From Streptomyces sclerotialus (GTDB lineage Bacteria > Actinomycetota > Actinomycetes > Streptomycetales > Streptomycetaceae), in NCBI GenBank assembly GCA_000719105.1, contig JODX01000007.1:186001-250000 (forward strand): a DNA stretch of 64,000 bases. Reading direction: 5' to 3'. Of the stretch, positions 58,548 to 64,000 are shown one piece after another. A model generated the notes under the pieces. That model was not told the DNA's origin. It saw nothing but the letters and a program-made list of their open reading frames with translations, and did no database searches. Each line of letters begins with the position of its first letter. Position 1 is the first letter of the stretch. A program made the translations under genes and the position numbers.

Positions 58548-59400
58548 AAGCAACTTGGGGCACGTTCCAGGTGCAGAGGATCTCCCGGGCCTCGGCCTCC
58601 CACCACTCGGGCAGAGCTTTGAGGGTGACCGGCCGTAGGGTGATGCCCGCCGCCTCGCTGTCGATTCGGCCGCCGTGCGAGAGAAAGTGGGTGAGAAAGC
58701 GTGAGGCTTCGCCGGCGAGTGACGCCGTCACATCGGCCCAGTCACCGCTGGTGTGCTTCTCCACTCTGCGCCGCAGGTCTTCGACGACGGGCGGGCGCCA
58801 CTTGAAGTGATGCACGGGGACGATCCGCCCTTCGGGGAAGGGGATCTTCACCGTGGGTGAATAGTGGCTGCCGAGGGCGAGTTCCACGTCGTTCCGCACC
58901 AGGATGATCTTCCTTGGGTTGCCCTGGGTGAGGTGCGCGGTAAGGAAGGCGGCCAGCGGGTAACGAGCGTCGATGTCCGGTGCGTCGTGTGAGCCGTCCA
59001 GGGAGCCGTCGGCGGTCACGCGGTCGAGCAGGAGGCCCCGGACGTACGGGTGGCCCGCCGACCTGGCCTCGTCGATCAGGTCCTGCACCGGCAAGGGGTA
59101 GGCGTGGAATTCGTCGGAGTCGGCGATCGCGTGCCAGCCCTCGCCGGCGATACTGCGCAGCCGGTCCCGCAGCTCCCCGTGCAGGCTCTCGTGCCACGCA
59201 CCGGTGCTGACGATGGTGGGCGGGCCGACCAGGCGCCGCCATGTCTCCAGGGTGCGTTCCCGCTCCTCTGCCGGCACGTGGTCGGGGAAATGGAACGCGG
59301 TGAAGAAGTCGGTGATGCCGTGACTCGTGTAGTGCCGGACGAAGTGGGAGAGCAGATCGTCCTCCACGGCCCCGATGACCGTGATCAGGGGAACACTCAT
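58546..59400 (-). CDS. Glycosyltransferase-like protein (GT-A fold)
   Basis: 284 aa. The N-terminal MSVPLITVIGAVEDDLLSHFVRHYTSHGITDFFTAFHFPDH and the central GWHAIADSDEFHAYPLPVQDLIDEA (with an acidic D-x-D-E-F motif near residue 92) resemble the family 92 / Glyco_tranf_2_4 group, in which a GT-A enzyme responds to a short acceptor. VPVHHFKWRPPVVEDLRRRVEKHTSGDW is the typical His-containing C-terminal region. Substrates are unknown. AAAGGG precedes the ATG at 59400. Its TAG stop (58546-58548) lies in the inverted repeat of a MITE-like element, so the original C-terminus may have been longer. The upstream gene ends 2 nt before this start. Confidence 0.72.
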   Translation of the reverse strand: MSVPLITVIGAVEDDLLSHFVRHYTSHGITDFFTAFHFPDHVPAEERERTLETWRRLVGPPTIVSTGAWHESLHGELRDRLRSIAGEGWHAIADSDEFHAYPLPVQDLIDEARSAGHPYVRGLLLDRVTADGSLDGSHDAPDIDARYPLAAFLTAHLTQGNPRKIILVRNDVELALGSHYSPTVKIPFPEGRIVPVHHFKWRPPVVEDLRRRVEKHTSGDWADVTASLAGEASRFLTHFLSHGGRIDSEAAGITLRPVTLKALPEWWEAEAREILCTWNVPQVA

Positions 59401-59402
59401 GG

Positions 59403-60686
59403 TCAGCCCTTTCGGATGTCTCCCGCGGGGAGGAACTTGTCGATCCTGCCGATCGGCTCGTCCGGCTGCCAGCTGAGCGGCGGGGGGAGCACACTGGTCA
59501 GCCGACCGTCGTCGTCGACGATGCCGTGAGCGACCGGGTGGTGGATGTGCAGTAAGGGATCGCTGTAGTAACGGAAGGCGGTCGCCCGCTGAAGCCGCAG
59601 GACGAAGTCGAAGTCCTCCCCGCCCCAACCCTCGTAGCGCTCGTCGAATCCGTGCAGCTCTTCGTAGGTGTCGCGCCGCACCCAGGCACACATGCCCGAG
59701 GCCCGGTGTACCAGGAAGCCGCGGACCCGATCCAGTTCGACGTCCGGCGCCCGCTGCGTGATACGCCGGGTCACGGCCCAGCGGCTGGACGGCGGATCGA
59801 GATAGAGCAGGTCGGTGAAGGGCAGGAAGCCGCCGACGGCCGGAGCCGAGAACCGTTCCACGTTCCGTTCGACGAACCGCCGGTCCACCAGCGCGTCGGC
59901 GTCGAGGAGACACACGTACGGGGCACGCCAACGAGACCGAGTGACACCGACGTTGAGACTCCAGGACCGGTTAAACGCACCGTCCTTGTAGGCGTGGAGG
60001 TATTCATCCGCCAGTTCCTCCAGGACTTCGCGCCAGCGCGGTGCCACATCACTCTCGACGACCGTCACCACGAAGTCCTGGCGGGCCACTGACTGGTCCC
60101 GCAGCGCGCGGAGGCAGTTCAGCATGTTGTCGATGCGCTCGCCGGAGGCCGTCGCGTCTCGGAAGGGGACGACAACCTGAGCGATGGGTGAGCCGAGGCC
60201 GGAAGGTGCCGCCGGGCCGGCGGCAACGGCGGCGGCTGCGGAGAGGTGCGGGTCCGGGCCGGAGGGCCGCTGCGGCCGGAGGGGCTTCTTCTCCGAAGAC
60301 CCAGGATCCGTCAGGGGCCGGAGTTCTGGCGGCCGGTATCTCTTCCCCAGGTGGTAACCGATCCGTGACCTCGCGTTGACCGTGTCCACCGCCTCCGTCA
60401 GACGCACACGAAACACGGCGTCCTTCTCGATGGCTTCGACGACGGCTGACTGGAGCGCCCGGTGCGGTTTCGGGTCCTCGGGCGAGCGGCGCAGCGCCTC
60501 CGTCGCCGCGCTCACCCCTTGCTCGGCGCTGTTTGCCAAGAGGTCCTCGACCGCCGCCAGCATGGGCCTGGCCCTGTGCATGTAGAAACGATTGGCCTCC
60601 CCTGCTGTGTCGTCCGCGAGGAGGACCACACAGTCGGCCGCGCGATGTGCGACCAGGGCGGGAGGCGGGCCGGAAAGACTCGTCAT
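59403..60686 (-). CDS. Glycosyltransferase family 2 with extra N-terminal domain
   Basis: 427 aa. Residues about 165-420 are a galactosyltransferase/chondroitin-synthase-like GT-A domain: IAQVVVPFRDATASGERIDNMLNCLRAL, VVTVVESD, AFNRSWSLNVGV, YVCLLDADALVDRRFVE (DxD), and the C-terminal acceptor module GMCAWVRRDTYEELHGFDERYEGWGGEDFDFVLRLQ, ending with HIHHPVAH. The first 110 residues (AADCVVLLADDTAGEANRFYM and the helical ALRRSPEDPKPHRALQSAVVEAIEKD) form a separate helical domain that I do not recognise. GGAG lies upstream of the ATG at 60686. It is nearly adjacent to the GT-like gene (2-nt gap), so the two are co-transcribed. Confidence 0.8.
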   Translation of the reverse strand: MTSLSGPPPALVAHRAADCVVLLADDTAGEANRFYMHRARPMLAAVEDLLANSAEQGVSAATEALRRSPEDPKPHRALQSAVVEAIEKDAVFRVRLTEAVDTVNARSRIGYHLGKRYRPPELRPLTDPGSSEKKPLRPQRPSGPDPHLSAAAAVAAGPAAPSGLGSPIAQVVVPFRDATASGERIDNMLNCLRALRDQSVARQDFVVTVVESDVAPRWREVLEELADEYLHAYKDGAFNRSWSLNVGVTRSRWRAPYVCLLDADALVDRRFVERNVERFSAPAVGGFLPFTDLLYLDPPSSRWAVTRRITQRAPDVELDRVRGFLVHRASGMCAWVRRDTYEELHGFDERYEGWGGEDFDFVLRLQRATAFRYYSDPLLHIHHPVAHGIVDDDGRLTSVLPPPLSWQPDEPIGRIDKFLPAGDIRKG

Positions 60687-60712
60687 CTGCTTGGTCTCCA
60701 CTCGGGTGTGGC

Positions 60713-61381
60713 TCAGCTCAACATCGGTACGCTGTCCGGCGCCTGTTCGCCCAGCATGATCGTGTGACCCATGCGGATACGTTTCGTATGCAGATAGCTG
60801 TAGTTTTCGGGGGAGGAGAAGACGCCGGTGCTCACGCGTTCCCGCACCGTGATTCCGGCGCGGGACAGGCCCGAGACCTTTTCCGGATTGTTCGTCAGCA
60901 GATCGATTTCCAGATACCCGAGCGCGATGAGCATCTGGGCCGCCACGTCGTACCGACGGCCATCGGCCGGGAAACCGAGTTCCAGGTTCGCGTCGACGGT
61001 ATCGGCGCCGGCGTCCTGAAGGGAGTATGCGTCGATCTTGTTGTAGAGACCGATGCCCCGGCCTTCCTGTCGCAGATACAGTAGGATTCCGCCGTCGCGT
61101 TCCATGAGCCCTGTCGTTTCCGCTAGCTGCTTTCCGCAGTCGCAGCGGGCCGACGCGAACACATCGCCGGTCAGGCACTCGGAATGGATCCGCACCAGCG
61201 GTGTGTCCGTCTCCGACGGCCACACCAGCGCGACGTGTTCCCGGCTGTCCGCCAGGCCGTCGAAGGTGACGAGTTCCGCCGTGCGCGTTCCCGCGGCGTT
61301 GTGGCGCGGCAGCACGATGCGCTGACGCACTTCGGCCGGGCCCGCGCTGCGCGCTGTCTTTGAGTTCTCCAAGTTGTTCAT
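60713..61381 (-). CDS. ribA: GTP cyclohydrolase II
   Basis: 222-aa single-domain enzyme converting GTP to 2,5-diamino-6-ribosylamino-pyrimidinone phosphate, formate and pyrophosphate. The zinc site is perfect (CLTGDVFASARCDC, C-x10-C-x-C), and the catalytic YLRQEGRGIGLYNKIDAYSLQDAG and LLTNNPEKVSGL segments are intact. It lacks the DHBP synthase domain of bifunctional riboflavin enzymes, and no other rib genes are near. In this accessory setting it may supply a pyrimidine or pterin-like precursor, or be an extra copy for flavin supply. CAGGGG precedes the ATG at 61381. The glycosyltransferase gene follows 26 nt later, probably in the same operon. Confidence 0.88.
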   Translation of the reverse strand: MNNLENSKTARSAGPAEVRQRIVLPRHNAAGTRTAELVTFDGLADSREHVALVWPSETDTPLVRIHSECLTGDVFASARCDCGKQLAETTGLMERDGGILLYLRQEGRGIGLYNKIDAYSLQDAGADTVDANLELGFPADGRRYDVAAQMLIALGYLEIDLLTNNPEKVSGLSRAGITVRERVSTGVFSSPENYSYLHTKRIRMGHTIMLGEQAPDSVPMLS

Positions 61382-61709
61382 GTATCGCCCCTGATGACGC
61401 GGAACGGTTTCTGGGTGCGGAACGGTTTCTGGCGTGCGGCCGGCCTGTTTCTCCGCGGAGGTCTCAGGTGCCCGGCCTCTTATGCAGGTGCCCGCCCCGG
61501 TGCACCGGCGCTGCGACGGGTTTGATGATGCTGTCCGGTGCCCCGGACGGGAACCCTCATGATCGTGCAGTGCACATTCATGCGTACTGTGAAGTAACGC
61601 AGCGAGCTTCTGTAGCTTATTGGCCGCGCCGTTCCGCACGGCAAGCGCACAAAGCTGCGTACTAACGCGCTCCATTCATCCCCGAACCGCCGACTGAAAG
61701 GGGTGTGCT
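61382..61709. other. Divergent promoter region with 18-bp tandem repeat
   Basis: 328 nt between divergent genes, with lower GC toward 61560-61640. Two copies of GCGGAACGGTTTCTGG (61399-61414 and 61417-61432) repeat with an 18-nt period, close to the ribA start. I see no protein gene: possible frames have no ribosome binding site and poor codon bias. TAGCTT at about 61613 is a possible -10 for the rightward operon. Confidence 0.45.
61399..61432. repeat. 18-nt tandem direct repeat in ribA upstream region
   Basis: GCGGAACGGTTTCTGG occurs twice with a period of 18 nt, 18-51 nt upstream of the ribA-like ATG. It would be in the 5' leader or the promoter. Identical neighbouring copies of this length are rare by chance and could be a regulator site or replication slippage. 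Confidence 0.55.
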
Positions 61710-62672
61710 GTGCCACGGGAGAAACGCATCGGAAACGGGCGCTATGCCAGGCTCAGTGTGGTCATACCGTGTTACAACGAAGCCGAGGTCCTCGCCCACA
61801 CGCACGTCAGGCTGTCCCGTGTCCTCGACCGTCTCGCCGATTTCGAGTGTGAGCAGATCTATGTGGACGACGGCAGCTCGGACGGTACCTGGGACGTGAT
61901 CACGTCCCTGACGCAGCGCTCCCGTTCGCTACGGGGGGTGAAGCTCAGCCGGAACTTCGGCCACCAGTCGGCCTGTCTCGCCGGGCTGCGCGAGGCGACC
62001 GGAGACGCGGTCGTGGTCATCGACGCCGACCTTCAGGACCCGCCGGAACTCATCCCTGACATGGTGGCCCTGTGGCGCGACGGCTGGTCCGTGGTGTCCG
62101 CGCGGCGCCGCAGCAGGGCGGGCGAAACCTTCTTCAAGAAGCTCACCGCCCATGTCTACTACCGCCTGCTGAACGCACTGTCGGAGCAGGCCATAGCTCT
62201 GGACACCGGCGACTTCCGGCTGCTGGACCGCGAGGTGGTCGCCCACTTGGTGAGCTTGCCGGAAAAGGACCTGTACTTGCGCGGAACGGTCAGCTGGCTC
62301 GGGCTGCCGGAGACCAGCGTGTCGTACGACCGCGATCCCCGGTTGGCGGGCAAATCCAAGTACGACCTGCGCAGAATGCTCGAACTGGCGCGGCGCGGTC
62401 TGCTCACCGGGTCCAGCGCGCCGCTGCGCCTGCCCACCTGTCTGGGCGCCACCACCCTGGTCGGTGGAGCGGTCGTCGCGGCGGTCACCCGCGATCCTCG
62501 GCAACTGCTGCGCTCCGGTGCCTACGGTGCGCAGGCCTTGGCTCTGGGCGCCATCGGCGAGTACCTGCGGGTGGTCCACCGTCAAGTGCGAGGACGTCCC
62601 GACTACGTCGTCGCGGAACGCGTCGGCGCCATCTACGAGGTACCGGCGGTGGAGGAGCGTGTTGCCCTGTGA
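61710..62672 (+). CDS. Polyprenyl-phosphate glycosyltransferase (GtrB/DPM1-like)
   Basis: 320-aa membrane-anchored family 2 glycosyltransferase. The GT-A core is ARLSVVIPCYNEAEVL, CEQIYVDDGSSDGT, KLSRNFGHQSACLAGLREATGDAVVVIDADLQDPPELI (the NFG...DADLQDP signature of the GtrB/DPM1 group), TGDFRLLDREVV and KSKYDLRRMLELARRGL. Two hydrophobic segments near residues 236-258 and 270-290 anchor it. Members pass a sugar from a nucleotide donor to undecaprenyl or other polyprenyl phosphate. AAAGGGG precedes the GTG at 61710. The stop overlaps the next gene's GTG (62669-62672), so the pair is translationally coupled. Confidence 0.88.
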   Translation: MPREKRIGNGRYARLSVVIPCYNEAEVLAHTHVRLSRVLDRLADFECEQIYVDDGSSDGTWDVITSLTQRSRSLRGVKLSRNFGHQSACLAGLREATGDAVVVIDADLQDPPELIPDMVALWRDGWSVVSARRRSRAGETFFKKLTAHVYYRLLNALSEQAIALDTGDFRLLDREVVAHLVSLPEKDLYLRGTVSWLGLPETSVSYDRDPRLAGKSKYDLRRMLELARRGLLTGSSAPLRLPTCLGATTLVGGAVVAAVTRDPRQLLRSGAYGAQALALGAIGEYLRVVHRQVRGRPDYVVAERVGAIYEVPAVEERVAL

Positions 62673-64000
62673 ACAGTGGCACCGAGCAGACGAAGGGCGG
62701 CACCGCCTCCGCCGTGGACGTCGTCGTCGTCGGAGCGGGATTCACCGGTCTGTCCGCGGCCCTCGAGCTGGCCGGCCGGGGTCTCAGCGTTCGGCTGCTG
62801 GAGCGGGAGCCGGAGGTCGGAGGGCTCGCGTCGGGCTTCGACATCGGCGGCGGCAAGCGCCTCGAACGCTTCTACCACCACTGGTTCGCCTCTGACGCGG
62901 AAATGATCCGGCTGTGCGGGATCCTGGGCATCTCTCACCTGCTGGAAGCCCACGAGACGCGCACGGGCATGTACTTCGCTAACTCCGTCTACCGGCTTTC
63001 CGCCCCGCTGGATCTGCTGCGTTTCGCGCCACTGCCCCTGCTGGACCGGCTGCGCCTCGGACTGCTGGCGCTGCGCGCCCAGCGGGTGAAGCACTGGCGG
63101 GCGCTGGAGTCGCTGACCGCCGAGGAGTGGCTGGTCGCCCTGGGCGGGCGCCGCGTGTACGACACGGTCTGGCGCCCCCTGCTGCAGGGCAAGTTCGGCA
63201 AGTACGCCGACCAGGTCGGCGCCACGTGGATGTGGACCAAGCTGCATCTGCGGGGCGGCAGCCGCACTCGCTCCGGCAAGGAGACGCTGTACTACATCAA
63301 GGGCGGCAGCGAGGCCCTGCTGACCTCGCTGCGGGAACGCCTGGAGGCCCTGGGCGTCGACATCCGCACGGGTGTCGCGGCCGAGGCGGTGCATACCGAG
63401 GGCGCCGGCGTCAGCGGCGTGATGGCCGACGGCGTCTTCCACCCGGCCCGCCAGGTCCTGATCACCGCCGCGCCCCAGCTCGCCGCCGGGCTGCTGGACC
63501 ACGACGGCGCGGCCCACCCCGCAGTGCCGCAGCTGAAGCGGCAATGGTCGGCCGTCGACTACCTGGGCAACGTCTGCTTGGTGCTTGAGAACGACCGCAA
63601 GCTGTCCGACACATACTGGCTCAACGTCAACGATCCCGGCTTCCCCTACGTCGGCCTGATCGAACACACCAATTTCGACCGGCCCGAACGGTACGGCGGC
63701 AAGCACGTTGTGTACCTCTCCAAGTACTTGCCGACCGACGCCGAGCTGTACCGGATGTCGGATGAGGAGGTCTTCGAGTTCAGCCTGCCGCACATCCGGC
63801 GTATGTTCCCCGATTTCGACCGTAGTTGGGTGCAGCGCTATCACGTCTGGCGCGCCCCCTACGCCCAGCCGGTGATCACACCGAACTACACCCGTGTCAT
63901 GCCGTCGGCCGAGTCGGCCGTCCGGGGCCTGTACCTGGTCGGCATGGCCCAGGTGTTCCCCGAGGACCGCGGCACCAACTACGCCGTACGGGACGGCCGC
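62669..64000 (+). CDS. FAD-dependent amine-oxidase-like protein (partial, cut by window end)
   Basis: At least 444 codons, open to the last base of the window. It starts VNSGTEQTKGGTASAVDVVVVGAGFTG with a GxGxxG FAD fold (about residues 17-36), then EREPEVGGLASGFDIGGGKRLERFYHHWF, WRPLLQGKFG, YYIKGGSEALLTSL, and near the end GLYLVGMAQVFPEDRGTNYAVRDG, the C-terminal FAD motif. The overall pattern is of the protoporphyrinogen-oxidase/UDP-galactopyranose-mutase-like oxidoreductases that commonly accompany polyprenyl-sugar glycosyltransferases. The GTG at 62669 overlaps the preceding stop. Only the extreme C-terminus is missing. The substrate may be a sugar nucleotide or lipid-linked sugar; that is inference. 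Confidence 0.85.
   Translation, partial: MNSGTEQTKGGTASAVDVVVVGAGFTGLSAALELAGRGLSVRLLEREPEVGGLASGFDIGGGKRLERFYHHWFASDAEMIRLCGILGISHLLEAHETRTGMYFANSVYRLSAPLDLLRFAPLPLLDRLRLGLLALRAQRVKHWRALESLTAEEWLVALGGRRVYDTVWRPLLQGKFGKYADQVGATWMWTKLHLRGGSRTRSGKETLYYIKGGSEALLTSLRERLEALGVDIRTGVAAEAVHTEGAGVSGVMADGVFHPARQVLITAAPQLAAGLLDHDGAAHPAVPQLKRQWSAVDYLGNVCLVLENDRKLSDTYWLNVNDPGFPYVGLIEHTNFDRPERYGGKHVVYLSKYLPTDAELYRMSDEEVFEFSLPHIRRMFPDFDRSWVQRYHVWRAPYAQPVITPNYTRVMPSAESAVRGLYLVGMAQVFPEDRGTNYAVRDGR

Noticed and set aside
1..64000. CRISPR arrays, rRNA or tRNA genes
   Set aside because: No regularly spaced repeat array, no rRNA-like stretch and no cloverleaf with a CCA-type end was recognised by eye; a dedicated tRNA scan could not be run.

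Overview
The window is high-GC DNA with strong G/C bias at third codon positions, many GTG starts, and families typical of Streptomyces: mycothiol-dependent and F420-type enzymes, leaderless mRNAs, DUF5133, DUF6643, ROK and LacI regulators, and a TgmA/TgmB graspetide pair. It is best read as a piece of a Streptomyces chromosome; the species cannot be told. I saw no rRNA, tRNA or CRISPR array.

Layout. 1-10.3 kb is housekeeping: a GNAT acetyltransferase, a glycerophosphodiesterase, an operon of a DUF6421 protein, an SDR and a threonine aldolase, a leaderless transglutaminase-like protein, a PlsC-type acyltransferase, a thioredoxin, a flavin reductase behind a Cys-Cys leader peptide, and etfB-etfA. 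10.3-20.2 kb holds a Tat-exported phosphodiesterase-fold protein, a CitE-like lyase with a strong promoter and operator, a divergent LacI regulator and ROK glucokinase, a P-loop kinase/NUDIX fusion, an M20 dipeptidase and a geranylgeranyl-reductase-type flavoprotein. 20.2-23.5 kb holds F420- and mycothiol-type enzymes and a graspetide RiPP pair (precursor plus ATP-grasp ligase). 23.7-28.4 kb is a three-gene operon matching the PknG-GlnX-GlnH nutrient-sensing architecture, with a sugar-type binding lipoprotein in the third position. 28.5-31.2 kb is a DeoR/AgaS/tagatose-bisphosphate aldolase module for amino-sugar catabolism.

31.1-55.3 kb is mixed core metabolism and envelope: an RlmG-like rRNA methyltransferase, AlkB, a ROK regulator, a serine-kinase-type ATPase, a Cds1-like cysteine desulfhydrase, a DeoR regulator, a membrane-embedded split alpha/beta-hydrolase, a beta-helix/AAA fusion, an Rv1733c-family protein, a MOSC protein, an HpnB-like glycosyltransferase, an Asp/Glu racemase, apolipoprotein N-acyltransferase, a NUDIX hydrolase, and a hydroxybutyrate dehydrogenase/PucR regulator/MFS transporter module.

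55.3-64 kb is accessory. It opens with a broken DUF4365 gene (one amber codon plus one 1-nt insertion) and a decayed transposase fragment. A WD40-repeat protein follows, then a MITE-like element whose terminal inverted repeat provides the stop codon of a glycosyltransferase-like gene, a second glycosyltransferase and a stand-alone GTP cyclohydrolase II. Running the other way are a polyprenyl-phosphate-type glycosyltransferase and a translationally coupled FAD amine-oxidase-like protein cut by the window end. This block looks like a horizontally acquired glycoconjugate or specialised-metabolite locus and, with the PknG-like operon and the orphan graspetide pair, is the most interesting part of the window.
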